From Isoetes taiwanensis (taxonomy: Eukaryota; Streptophyta; Lycopodiopsida; Isoetales; Isoetaceae): a stretch of 64,000 bases of DNA. The first letter of the stretch is position 1; each line of letters begins with the position of its first letter. The translations under genes were made by a program, and so were the position numbers. The notes beneath the pieces were generated by a model. It saw only the letters and a list, made by a program, of their open reading frames with translations. It had not been told where the DNA came from and did no database searches. Location of the stretch: the NCBI GenBank assembly GCA_021234155.1, contig JAJEKV010000008.1:14507410-14571409 (forward strand), written 5' to 3'. Of the stretch, positions 1-12,365 are shown one piece after another.

Positions 1-13
1 CTGTGTGTTCTAA

Positions 14-436
<423 letters not shown>

Positions 437-1150
437 TGTTACTAAAGGAGGTCAGTCTACAGTACTAGAGAAGGTCAAGTCTAGGAAAAAGGAAGCTGGT
501 TGTATTTGCCTGGGGGAAAATATTGCCAGGCATGCCATCTGATTTTTACCCTTACTATCCAAATGATTATTTCAACATGTAAAAGAACCAAATGACTAAA
601 GCTAACCTTGCTGCCTGTCAAGCTTTCAATTCAGATTTCTTGCTGTCTCAGGCATTTTGGTGGTCGTTTTAAAGTGGTATTGAAATTTTGAAGAAAAGAA
701 TGTGCATTGGTCAACCTTATTTAGTTGAGGTACAAGAAGTTCATTCAAGTTTAGAGAAATTCCATGTATACAACACTTAAAATATTCAATTGTATTTATT
801 AAGCAATTTAAGTGTTCTGTCATCTTGTGCATTGAGTTCTGGTACATTTGAGCTTCAGCCACGTAAAAGCAAGATTTTACAAACTTGATTCAAGTACTTG
901 ATTGTCATTAATTAGTCAACTTCTGTAGTTTAGGCCTAATTTCAAGTGGTGATTTTTATTCTAGCAAACTAATTTAAGTACATAATCCCATCCTTGATTA
1001 GTCAAAGTCTCCAATTTAGGTCTAATTTCAAATGGTCTCCTCCAACAATTAGATGAGAAATTGGAAATCATAAAAATATATGTCACACAAAATTATATGT
1101 CGTGGAGGTTACAATAACAAAGAGTATGTTTTTAAAGAGGGATTGCATTA
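437..1150. other. 3' flank between two convergent genes
   Basis: Probably the 3' UTR of the MSI1 gene and then AT-rich spacer. An imperfect direct repeat of about 40 bp is visible: ATTAGTCAA..TTTAGGCCTAATTTCAAGTGGT near 911-950 recurs near 998-1036. No other coding sequence is seen. Confidence 0.5.
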
Positions 1151-1614
1151 TTACATATAGACAAAAGGAGCAACAACAGCTTCATAGGTATTGTTCTTGA
1201 GGCCAAAGAGTGAAAGTACTCCACCATTAGGGATGGCAAGAACATTACAATCAAAAGGCAAGTCAAATGCAACAACAGAAGCTCGATACAACTGAACATT
1301 ATTATATGATCCAAGGTTGATTTTGTAATGTCCATTATGGTCAGTGGAACCTTGATGTTTGGCAGTAAATGGACCCTTAATCTCCACAGTAACACCTAGT
1401 CATAGACCAACTTAAGTGCTTAGAAAAAAAAAGGGGATGATCTAGATTAGGGTAACTTACCAAATAATCCAGTGAGGTTTGAAGTTGTTTGTTGGTAGCA
1501 GATGACCTTTCCTTGGACGACAAGGATGGGGCGGAGGTGTCGTGCGGCATCGGCAGGGGAGGCAAAGATTAGCGCCATCAACATGGCTGCTACTAAGACC
1601 GTTGTTGAAGCCAT
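1151..1614 (-). CDS. Secreted Ole e 1-like small protein, two exons
   Basis: Exon 1 runs from 1614 down to 1461 (ATG in good context, donor GTAAGT). Exon 2 runs from 1395 down to 1151 after a CTAG acceptor. The joined frame gives 132 residues with no stop. Residues 1-23 form a signal peptide (MASTTVLVAAMLMALIFASP, then ADA|A). The mature part begins ARHLRPILVVQGKVICYQQ, then GVTVEIKG and GSTDHNGHYKINL. That is the beta-sandwich layout of the pollen Ole e 1 / extensin-like family (V-x-G-x-V-x-C near the N terminus, then a T/S-x-x-x-G-x-Y/F strand). Such proteins are secreted to the cell wall or apoplast and most have no known biochemical activity. Only two cysteines are visible, fewer than in classical Ole e 1, so assignment to a subfamily is uncertain. 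The gene is convergent with MSI1. Confidence 0.75.
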
Positions 1615-2770
1615 GGTTATAGGCAATGGAGAAAGAGGAGAGTGTTTTTTCTAGCAAGTGATTAAGGTGAGGGGTGCACGTTGAAATGGGCACCACCAAA
1701 AAATTCTTTTTCAGCATGCCATGTCAGCATACACGTGGATTTGGCCGCTGACATGGCAATTCGCAGTCCTGGTAAATTTGAATTTCTATACTTATTACCT
1801 AGTGGGGATTTCGACAAGCCAGCCGATCTTCCAAATTGGAGTTTTTCTGCAATTAAAACAGATCTTCCTGATGACACACACAAGGGATTTTCCGCTCTGC
1901 ATCGAGCATTCAAAAAAAAAAAAAAAACTAGCCCACAACAGCTTCGAAATCGTGGACACAGATCCTTGGGCTCCCGGCCGGTCCTCTGATTCGCTGCAAT
2001 AAAGGGGATTTTCTGGCATATCTTGCATTCAATTCCGAAATTGAAATCTGCCTTGCAACGTCGACTTGCATTCTCAATTTCCATAAATATCCTAGCTATA
2101 CAGGTTACAAGTCCCATGTGCCTACCAGCTGAAGCATCTAGATCTGTGTATGTGTTTATTCCATAGTATGTACCACTACATGTTTTGTATATGTGAAGTA
2201 GCACAGTAACATAGCAAATTGGATCGCCTCTGCAATTGAAGGTAACAGTCTATCTTCTACTTGGATTGTCTCTGCAGTTGATGTATCTCCTATATCATTG
2301 CTCTTCGATGGAGATTGTGAAAGCAAAAATAGGGTCTTTCTCTATGCATGTACTTTAGTATTCTTATTATGTATATGTCTAAAAACCATCACTCAAGTGC
2401 CGATTGTAATTTTCAGGTTTTCCTGTTTGGATGCTCAAGGTAAAATGGTCGTTTCAGGCGTTCCCTTTATTGCATCGTATAGGGCTTCGGAAGGCCGTAT
2501 ATATCATCCGGATCTGGTTAATCTGGACACCCGTTATCAGCCATGAAGAACTGCACAGTTTCAAGCCCAAAAACCAACGGTTTTGCCCATTTTTTGATCG
2601 ATTCTGCTCTATTTCGCCTCAAATCTCTTCCTCTCTTCATCAATCTAACATAAAAGAGGCATACAAAATGATTGGCATGCTTTTTAAAGCGGATCAAACT
2701 GCCCACGGAGCAGCAAGAGCGATCTGATCAAAATTTTTGCGCCCGTCGCACAGTTCTACACCTGGTTTTT
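1615..2770. other. Spacer without a recognisable gene
   Basis: Upstream region of the Ole e 1-like gene. It holds an A-run at about 1911-1926. Short open frames on both strands around 1660-2730 show no domain and no splice-supported continuation. I see no RNA gene. Confidence 0.4.
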
Positions 2771-2857
2771 GTCCGGATTAACCACTTGGCTGATATCGGA
2801 TGTCCGAATTAACCACCCTGGCTGATACCAGATGTCCGGATTAACCACGCAATTTTG
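2771..2857. repeat. Tandem repeat, about 31-32 bp x 2.8
   Basis: Three consecutive imperfect units each start GTCCGGATTAACCAC (2771, 2802 with one change, 2834). The first two continue with CTTGGCTGATA or CCCTGGCTGATA. A minisatellite in non-coding spacer. Confidence 0.85.
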
Positions 2858-3091
2858 TCCGGATACAGAGTTCCGCTTCCAACAGTGTTAATATAAGAAT
2901 TTGATATCTGGCTGGAATTTACCAGAGCTAGTAAAAAAAAGGGGAATTGTGGTCCTTGAATGTAGAGAAAGGCACTAATTGATACTCGTTTTTGAGGCCA
3001 CTAATTTGTATCCTCGGGTATTAATAGTATTGCCAAGATCGTCAATTACTTTCATCTTAAAATCAATGGCACGCTACAAGGCACAAGGGCC

Positions 3092-3249
3092 TTTTGTCAC
3101 GGTCATATTTTTCACAATAATTTTTTTTTGCAAAGCGTGACAAAAATTCAAATTAGAAAAACGTGACAAATTATATCATATTTTATTACACGTGACAAAG
3201 TTTAATAAATTTTGCCACGCGTGACAAAAATTCACCAGGAGTGACAAAT
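3092..3249. repeat. Degenerate array of CGTGACAAA motifs
   Basis: GTGACAAA recurs at about 3137, 3163, 3192, 3221 and 3241 at steps of 20-29 bp, and one inverted copy (TTTGTCACG) lies near 3093. AT-rich sequence separates the copies. It reads as a decayed tandem repeat. Confidence 0.7.
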
Positions 3250-6200
3250 AATAGACCATCTTCTTTATTAAAAAGGGATGGCGCAGAAGGAACGTCGGAC
3301 AGCCGCGATGTGCGCACGGATGCGGGCGTTCCCTTCCCCTTTATGGGATATTTTAAGTAGTATGTCAGAAAATTCAAACCACAGCAGCTAGCTATGGCGA
3401 TGGCGATGGCTTTCTTGAGCGGCCAGATATGCATGGATTTTAATCCTTCAGTTTTTCTTTGTTTTTGGCTCATATTAACCAGCGAGCGTACTTCCATTGC
3501 ATGACGTTTACATCCAGACTATCCATTCCTTTGTCTTCGCGGCCGCAGAGAACCTCTTCTCAAGTAGTTGTACGTGGAGGCATGATTGAAGCAAAGAGCC
3601 AACAGCCTCAAGAGATGTCAAATCCGCAAATGGCCATTGTGCCCTCCTTCAGTATGGATACTTCTGGTTGCACTGATCCCATTTCAAGCTCCAAGTTTCA
3701 TGTCCATCTCCTCTATGAATGCGTAAGGGAGTGTGAGAATGAAAAATCCTTGCTTCAGCAGCAAGCCCTTCCCTCTGTATGGCCTCGCCCTTCTAACATC
3801 ATATGTCAGTAGGAAATACAGGGCAAAGCCCTCGAAGATCCGATATATAGGTAAATCTGCGAGCCTTGGAAAATGCCATTGCTCTAACAGAAGGTAAGTA
3901 AGCATTAATATGTCTTTTAAGATTCCTTTGATTTTTAGTCTAATTGGTATGGTTCTTATGTTTTGGTTTCAGAAGTGATGATCCATATTTGGTATAGGTG
4001 CAGAAACTTGAAGCTGAAGAGAAACATCAGGGGTGTAATTTTGAAGGTTAGCTTTACTATTTATTGCTGTAATATCAGTTGAAGAATCACATAAAATGCA
4101 GGCTTAACTTTACAACTTTTGACCAAACAACATTATCTGTTTTTTAAGTTGATATACTAATTTTCCCTGCTTGCATCAACAAGCACTTGATTGATTGTTA
4201 CAGCGTGCCTATGCTGGAATGCACTCTACCTTTTTTGGAGACATGTGGAGGGCAGATTATAAGCTATATTTAGTTCTTTGATTAATAGTAAAAGTTGAGA
4301 AGCTTCGGCTATAGGTGTGATTGTTGTTGATCATCAAGCATTCCTCTTCCAACATTAGCAGGTCTGAAACTAATCTAAATCTGTAAATTGTCATTGAAAG
4401 CCAATCAACTTTCTTTGTTCTATTGCCTGGGTTACATTTGTCTGATGTGTTTTCACTAAATAAAATGATCACATTTTTTGTTAGTCTCTCAAGTAATTTA
4501 GCTTGGTGTAGCAGGTAAAAATAATAGTGCCGTCCTATTCAAAATCATTCTATGAAGTACTTTTGCCAACTTTCAATAGTAATAGCTTTTATGCTTTTTA
4601 ATTGTTTGTTTTATGGTTTTTTAACTGGTTTATTCATCTGGAACAGGGCTGGGAAAACTGGCGAATCTCAAATGGGTTTAATTCAATCTCTATGTGCTGT
4701 TTGGAGTTTTGAAGAATCGTATGAAGCTTGGAGTTGGAGCTTTCGCTAGAGCAAAGCTTTGGCTGGGCAGAGCTTGGAGCCGAGATTTGAGGGCATCGTT
4801 TGAACTTGGAACCGTTTGGTGCGAAAGGTAAATCCATGAATTTTAGAACGGTTTTTGCTCTGAAAAGTCATTTAGAAATATTGGGGTCGGAATGGTCGAT
4901 TTTGCCCAAAACGTTTTTTTCTCTACTTTCATTTTGCTGCTCTTTCCTGTAGGCATTGGTGGCCTCTGTTACCTCGAAGAACACAAGAACCACCCTGGCT
5001 CGAAAATGTAGTCAATCTGGCGCTTTTAGATCGCCCCTATAATGTCCCAATGTTTTTTATGGGTTAGGTGAAGTTTTAAGATCATAATATCCGATGGAGC
5101 TCGCAGATAGTTGTGGTGACATGTGCAAACCTCTGAATTGAGCAAAGATGGGCAATCCACCTGCGTCTTGCTCGGCACTTTGTGAGATCAATGTGCTCGC
5201 TGACAAAACCATTTATCCCCTTTTTGTGTTGTTGATTTTTGATCGATTTGTGCCTTGCTATTTTAACCGCTTTGTTTGGCCTTCAATCTTCATTTAAACC
5301 TTTCTATTCTAGCTTGAGCATTCCTTGCACTTTGATCCTATGACCTCCGCCCCATTCTTTGGACTTGAGCAATTTGGTTTCAGTTCAAAATCTATTTCAA
5401 GGCTAGATTCGCGGATACTTTAAAAAATGCTCCATTTACTTGTAGAAAGAATGGCGATGAACCGTAGATTCCCTGTGAGATATATATTATGACAATGAGA
5501 TTGAACAACAATTTGGGTCTTACTTAAGCATGTATTTATGGTTCGGGGTTTTTCGTTTTCGCTGGTTTTATGCGGTAGAAATGGGTCCATCTAGATATTA
5601 TAGCCTCATCGACCCATCCATCGCAGAAGAAATATGTTGCAGAATAAGTTTCGGACATTTATGTTCCTTTGCTTTATTTTAGGTGGCAAATACTTTCTTG
5701 ATTCTTATGCTTTTTTTGCATCTAAGAGCTTTTGGAATTTTCATGTAGGGGACGGAGCTTCTATTCCCCGGGATGTTATTGAGTACCCGAAGAGCCATCG
5801 CAAAGGTTCAAAGGTCTTTATAATGAGCTAGAATAGAATTTCTCGCCTAATAGCCCTTCTTCTGCAAAGACCTAATGTTATGCCCATTCAACATATTAAA
5901 AGCAGTGCACATCTGATCCCGAGCCTCCAAGGGTGCCGAGGTCACAGCCCAAAACATGTTGTCTCATTTTCTCAAACGGCGAAAGCGGAAGGAATGGCTA
6001 AAGATAACCAACTTTAGGAAGGTCCAATTATACAAAGCAAGATCTGTTGATCGAAGATGATGCAAGCCGGATGCCTCTCTTATTCACAAGCATTCGAAAT
6101 GCAGCCCGACATGTAAAGGCACTCTTGCAAGAAGGTGAGGCTTCTTGACTTTTGCTTCTCCCTTGGTTGAATTTTTGCTTGGTCCTCTATGAAATTCAAA

Positions 6201-6620
6201 ATATTGTATTATGTACATTTTATTCTATAAAATACAAAACTCTCTTTCCTTTAATTTTTTTTTTTGCTTTGCCAATTTTTGTAAGGGTTTTGGATTGTTT
6301 GGTTGTAGGTCTTAAGTTATGCAGTCAAAGTCCCACAAGCAAGATGGCATTTTCTATAGGAAGCTTTTACTTCCTTTTGAGTCAAATTTCCACAAGCAAT
6401 ATACATTTTCCATAGGAAGCTTTTACTTCATTTTGCTTCTTGAAGCATAAGTTGTCAAAATTTCGCTCTGATGTGACATTGCAGTTGATATATACAACAT
6501 AACATTCATCATTGCAGTTGATGTATACAATAGAACATTTCTCTCAATCATCATTCTTACATCACAACACAAGGCTATGTTAACACACACCCTACAACAT
6601 TGGACACCTATCTTTGCAGC
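3250..6620. other. 3.4-kb region with no assigned gene; one open frame at 3459-3812 (+)
   Basis: The longest open frame (3459-3812, +, 117 codons) carries Ser/Gln-rich sequence ending KSLLQQQALPSVWPRPSN. I recognise no family and no convincing splice partner, although a short open stretch with a good donor follows at about 4000-4047. The rest (4050-6620) is AT-rich with scattered stops. I call no gene here. Confidence 0.3.
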
Positions 6621-6700
6621 GGCCTTTAACCAAGGAGGAGGGCGAACCAGCTCCAATCGTGGCCTTTAACCAAGGAGGAGGGCGAACCAGCTCCAACCGA
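6621..6700. repeat. 40-bp tandem duplication
   Basis: GGCCTTTAACCAAGGAGGAG and the following 20 bases occur twice head to tail (6621-6660 and 6661-6700), nearly identical. Confidence 0.95.
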
Positions 6701-6773
6701 ATCCTATATAAAACGCACATCCTATTTAGATGTGGCAAAGCCAAGCACATGTTTGGAAAAAGTAGCAAAGGGT

Positions 6774-6831
6774 CAGCATTGGGTGCCCACATAAACAAAC
6801 GGCAGCATTGGGCGCCCACATAAACATACTC
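6774..6831. repeat. 29-bp tandem duplication
   Basis: CAGCATTGGG(T/C)GCCCACATA followed by AACA occurs at 6774-6802 and again at 6803-6831. Confidence 0.9.
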
Positions 6832-6840
6832 CCCAACTTA

Positions 6841-6960
6841 TGCACAACAATGCCGAGCACACATAGAATTGATAAGTTATTTGGATTCAAGTTGTAGATC
6901 AAGAACAACAATGCCGAGCCCACATAGAATAGATAAGTTATTTGATCTCAAGTTATACAT
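6841..6960. repeat. 60-bp tandem duplication
   Basis: Two 60-bp units (6841-6900 and 6901-6960) share ACAACAATGCCGAGC and ACATAGAAT followed by GATAAGTTATTTG, with several substitutions. Confidence 0.9.
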
Positions 6961-9900
6961 GTATGTCTTAGAAACTTTTGAGGGTGTTGTCTTAATGATC
7001 AATGGAAAACATACCCATTTGTTTTATGCTCAAAATTGCTAAGTTCGAATCAAAACCTATGCTTAGGGGATTGAAGCTTATGCTAAACACATTGCACACG
7101 TCCATGATTAATGCCCGACATCGTCGGGCACACGTTTCTAGTTTCTTTTAATTCTTTAGTCCGTTCATTTCAACTCGCTTCTTATGTTCTTCTCTTCTCC
7201 TAGGCGCCCTATTGGACGCTTGGTTATGGTTATGGATCCCAATCTTTTTAAAGCTTTGCCTTTAGTACTAGGAGAAGGAGACTAAAAGAGCTGATAGATG
7301 CAAGTTTTCTCTCAGCCAGTGTAACTGAGACACGTAAAGGACACCATGCTAGTGCGTTTGAACCTTGCTAGTGTCAGTCATGTGTTGGGCATCACAACCC
7401 ATTGTCCTCTGTGGGACCTCCTTTTCTGTCAATCTGTCTGCAATACTTATGCTGCCCTCACGGAGTGCTGCCCATCCACAACCCAGAACCTCACATCTTT
7501 ATCCTATGTGGTTGAGCAGCATTTGCACTCAAATATGATACTTATTGGGGAGCTCTTATAATCATTTTTGCATGCCATACAATCAGGCACCACCAGAGGG
7601 ACATGTTTTAAATAATTCAATTTATTGTAGGTTTATCTTATCATCTACTTTAAAAAGAGTAAATAGTTGTGTTTTAAATACATAGTGTTTTTATTTAACA
7701 AGCATTCTCTAGTTAAAAACATACGTCAACATAACAAGCCATAACTAATTTTTTGAGGCGGGAGTCTGGAGACATGTCAAAAATTATGATGAAATAGATT
7801 TTGCACAGAGTACATCCCGCTATAGTACCCCTTGATCAAGTCATGTAGGTGTCATTAGTGGAAGTAGTTACCAAATTGTGGGGTGTGATATACCTTGATT
7901 TACTAATGCTACATCACATTGAGAGATTATTAAAGCATGTGGATCAACAAAGATCAGGTCTAATTAGTGGTCCTTTGCCGAATTCAGATGAAATCTTATA
8001 TTATAATGTTTTAGTGCAAGTACGTAATGGACCACGCCCTAATTTGGACGGTTCAGATTTATTCTGGCCACGCGGCATCATCTTGCCCTTTCTTCGAACT
8101 TACCTTTGTTTAGGCGTTCTTTCTTATGGTAGGAGCCGCTTCCCGAGCTATTCAACGATGGAGCCAGCTATCGCGACAGAGGCTTTCCATCTTCACGGCT
8201 ATACAAGTATGCTTATTATTTTCCCTTTACCATTTCTTTGCTTATCACTGATTTTTAACCCTTTTATCTCATCGCTATCGTAGTGGTGATCGTTTGAAAT
8301 CTGTAACCAAACAGAATGATCCGGAATGGATCGGGATTGGAAGTGAAAGACTGCCATGAGCCGATTTAGGCGGAATAGAAAACAGAATGGCACACCATAA
8401 CTATAGAATTGCTAGGAGCTGTATTTCTAGGATTTGTCGGTACTTCTCAACCTCTTTGCTTCTAATATGGATAAGGTTCAAACTAATCTTAGCAGGGTTT
8501 TTAGACAATACACAGACATAGGATAGAAGAAGCTATTGCCGATTTGCTTGCAGTCTTTGGTTGTTGCTATTGCGCTCTAGATGTATGCCTAAAGGGAGCT
8601 TTAACATGCAGATAAATATCTCTCACGGTATCTCTGCACTTGCCAACTCTTCTCCTTTATTTTTCAACATTATATCATTATGTAGTGGGCATTCTTTTAT
8701 AATAAAGGATTCTGCATAAGAGCATTGTAATGATTACTTGCATGTCATTCTTCCTGTTTGATGAGCTTGATTTAGTGAAACAGAAGCACAAAAGCCTTGA
8801 TGTAAGACCTACTTATGTGAGAAAGACATAAAAAAGTTTGATCTTGATAGCACTGTCATAGATAATTGTGCAGGCTTCCTTTTGCGGTAATGATTTCAAG
8901 AATGATGTATGGTCTATGCATATGCTATAGGTCTCATCAAACAACATGTTGTATGTTTGAAGGTAAGCATATTTTAAAATGGGCCAACAACCCTTTCCTT
9001 GATCTTAATCTGCATGTTCTTGGATCTTGGATCTCACACTTTCTTCTATATCTGCAACAATTTGCACCTAAATAATATCATGTATTTGCACATGTAGCAT
9101 TTTATGTCTGATGTACTGGACTATCACCTCGATGTTGCCATATTTACGACATTGCTATCGTTATGCCCATATTCTTAGCTAACTTTCGTGAAAGACTTTA
9201 TACATAGTAAGTCCCAAATTCCGTAGTGAAGTTGTCTCGATCCTCTCTTATGGAAACTCTAAATCTGAGGCATTATTTTGCTGCCAAAAAAGCTTTGCCC
9301 ATCATGGCAGACCTCCATCTTCTAAATCTGCAAATAACTTCATATTGTGCCATGTTTATAGATTCTTAGTTCATAGCTTTAATAATGATTAATCTGCATT
9401 CTCACATTTGGAGAATATACTCTATATGACAAATCAATTAACACTGTAGCATGAAAGTCACTGCTTCGAGCTGTTGCATATATTCTACACATGTTTAGCC
9501 AGTTTGTTACAAATTGATTTGCCTAATTGTAGATATATCTTAAGAACATTTGTAAGACCTGTATTTTCATAAAGATCTGTATAGTTGTAACATTTCCAGC
9601 TTTTAGGTTTTATTTTAATTTTTCCTAATGGTCTAAGTAATGTCAGGGCAATAATTTTGTATAGTTAATGCGGCTTGCATTGTGCAATCATTGTTTATGC
9701 AAACAACAGAATAGATGATGATGTTTATTGAGAGATATTGATGACCAATGAATCAACCATGGTCGTTTAGGCATTTATAGCAGAGCTCTTTTTGTGATGC
9801 CATTCAAAGCACAAGAACAAGCATAAGAACTTGGGGATTTTGAAACATAAATAACATGCTAGAATTCAATTAAGTTGAGTTTGTTACTTCATAGATGTTG

Positions 9901-11025
9901 GTGAAGATACGTAAGCCCATTTTAGATAATCATAAACGTCATACTCTATAGACATGCCACATTTTTATATGAATGTGTTACAAAACATCTAAAGTTCAAC
10001 TTTAATTTCTAGCCAATGATACTTAATCAACCACGTGGTTGACATATGCCCCTACGACAAAATCAAAAGTCAATATTGACACGCAATCTATGTATACCTC
10101 AACATGCAATTGCTATCCCCTATATGATCATGCCGCATCTTTTATACCTTATTTTCTTAGAATGATAGAATTTAAAAGAAAAGCGATCCAATGGTCGAAG
10201 TTTGATGCCCGAAGATTGCCAAGATTGCATGCTAGGCTTAAGGTTTAGGTTCACTGCAGTTTTAGGTGTGTCCAGTGTTGATGGTAGGTGCATGCGTGCG
10301 AATTCTCCACATGTTTTCAAGTGAAAGTCCAACAATGCTAGGCATCGTTATTACTACATGCTTTTCGCATTGCAGCCAAACATTTACATGCTTCCAACCT
10401 ATGCCCAATTACTAGTATTCACTTATTGGGGTCACCGATAGAAAACAATCCACACTTCCTGGATCTGGAAGGGAATTATTCATTGCCCAAAATCTTCGTC
10501 TTGGATATAATTCGGTTGCCCCTTTGATGATCTATAGAGGTCCAGAGTATAGTGCACCAGAGTGGAAGGCATTGACATAGTATTCATTTTCTATGGTGGC
10601 ATATGATTGCAGCAGTAGTACTTGCACAATGGAACTGAGATAAGACTACAACGAAGCCAATAGATCTTACATTGATGGTTGCATGGGAGAACATGGCAAT
10701 ATAGAGGGTTGATCAATAGTTGCCGTGTCAATAAAAAATTGCATATTGCGAGGAAGAAGTAATGATCATGAGGACATGACACGAATGTGCAAGCACTTTT
10801 GTAATGAACCCAGTGGCCTTGTAGGCATGACATTAATGTGGATTACTTTGTTTTAGTATACGATGATGTAGATCATCTAACGACTTTGTCCATATGCATC
10901 CATGAGGTATGCTAGGGGTGGCATTTAAAACTATAGATATACATTAGCTAAGGTTATTTACACTCTTAATATATCAAACTCCATAAAAGTGAGCACCATA
11001 AAATTAGGGGATAGAAGCTCGTGAC
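6961..11025. other. 4-kb AT-rich region without a supported gene
   Basis: The longest open frame is 7849-8283 (+, 144 codons). It has no recognised domain. Within it ATG at about 8158 opens a short GC-richer stretch (MEPAIATEAFHLHGYTS) that could be a first exon, but no matching downstream exon is found. The remainder to 11025 is stop-rich on both strands. I see no tRNA or repeat of note. Confidence 0.3.
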
Positions 11026-11345
11026 ATGTGTTAAGGGATGCCATGCTAAAAGTTCCCCGAGGCTGCCCTTTCGGCGGCGCCTCTCAGGCGTCATGACGCT
11101 AATGACCACCCTCGGGGCGGTTCCCCTATCCGACCGTTGGATCCTCCGTTCAGGGGCCCCTCTTCGGGAAGGCCCAAAAGATTCCAGATCGGTTCGGGAG
11201 AACTTGTCAAACCGCGGAGCGTCCTGAGGTCGGCCTTGTAGAAACCGCAATGTTTTGTCGTTCGGGCACCGGGAAGGCTCCGGAATGGCAAATCGACCTC
11301 GCCAAATCGTCCGGAATGGCGAAATTACCCTAGGGAGCAAGTTAC
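11026..11345. other. GC-rich island of unknown origin
   Basis: About 320 bp is clearly richer in G+C than the AT-rich surroundings and dense in CG dinucleotides (GGCGGCGCCTC, CTCGGGGCGG, CCGCGGAGCG). A minus-strand frame crosses it (10966-11406) without a known domain. It could be an old repeat fragment or a remnant of an LTR. Confidence 0.45.
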
Positions 11346-12149
11346 AAGGTCGGTTTTGCAAAAGAAAGAAACACTCACGCCCTCCACGATAGTATCCGGC
11401 ATCCACATCCTAGTCCAATTGACTACGAGTGTGCTGGACATGAGCTACTTTGATGCTTCTTGGAGGTCGGGTGGTCTTCTAGCCACGGAACTTGGTCCCC
11501 AGGGCAATGTCGACGTTCTGAGTCCAAGCGCATCAGCCTGATTAGGAAGATGCCTAATCGAGCCTTAGGATGCCTGTTAGTAGGATTGATTGCCAGCTGG
11601 GATCTGCATAAGCCAAACTATAAGGAGGAAGCAGCCTTGCAAATGAATAGAAATCGAAGGACGTTTAAAGGAAACGCTGAGGAGGGGGCTGAAAGCAAAC
11701 AGACGGTGATCAAGCTGATTCTAAGCGGAAGCAATATGAGATTAAGAGGTGGGGATTTGACGCTTGAGTCGGTTTCGGGTTACAATTCTAGAAGAATAAA
11801 GAATTAAGAAAAAAACGTAGACAAGAAAGGAACGAGTCTTGTCAGAGCCTTGAGCCAGCTTGTAATTTGTCATGAATCCGATTCTCAGCCTATAATCTGC
11901 CATGTAAACGGTTGGATCCTTCAATCCGGTTCCATCCCATAGGAAATTCGACCTCTGATAAGGAGTTTGGCCAACCTCTGCAATTCCAGGCTCTTCCAGT
12001 CGCATTTGTTCTATCTGCCAATCGACTCCCTTGGCTTGCTCTATGCTCGAGTTTAAACTGAGAATATGGCTTGGGCTAAAATCCGAGTCCATCCTGCAAT
12101 TCTGGGTCTTGTGCAATCCACCGATGCTTTGTAGAATTGGCCTCCTTGG
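11346..12149. other. Spacer upstream of the copia-derived element
   Basis: Open frames on both strands (for example 11460-11807 + and 11742-12236 -) show no known family. The minus frame runs into the LTR at 12155, so it is not a gene. Probably older repeat DNA that received the LTR element. Confidence 0.35.
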
Positions 12150-12154
12150 GCAAA
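12150..12154. repeat. Target-site duplication GCAAA (left copy)
   Basis: Pairs with GCAAA at 15333-15337 on the far side of the copia element. Confidence 0.9.
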
Positions 12155-12353
12155 TGTTAGCGTAGCTGCCTATATTAAAGGCGGTACCTGCTTTATAAAA
12201 AAAGAAGAGCTCCTTATAGCTTTCACCTTTTTCCATATTTGGACCTTTATGGTGCCTATATATTGTAACATCTATTATTCAATAAACGTGTCTTCTTTTG
12301 TGGTGCATTCCTCTCTCACTTGTGTCTTCTTAGTAAACTAGTAAATTTTAACA
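12155..12353 (+). repeat. 5' LTR of copia-derived element
   Basis: 199 bp, TGTTAG...TAACA. It contains a likely core promoter (TTTATAAAAA) and a polyadenylation-type AATAAA near its 3' part (CAATAAACG). Confidence 0.92.
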
Positions 12354-12365
12354 TGGTATCAGAGC
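12354..12365 (+). promoter_or_regulatory. Primer-binding site (initiator Met tRNA)
   Basis: TGGTATCAGAGC directly abuts the 5' LTR. It is followed by a short tandem duplication of AGCATTAGATCAAAG. Confidence 0.93.

Noticed and set aside
3459-3812. 117-codon open frame as a gene
   Set aside because: No family, no signal or domain, and no supported splice partners, although a short exon-like stretch follows.
7849-8283. 144-codon open frame as a gene
   Set aside because: Hydrophobic 3' part, no recognised domain and no continuation; likely chance.
10966-11406. 146-codon minus-strand frame over the GC-rich island as a gene
   Set aside because: Open because of high GC; no domain and no splice or start support.
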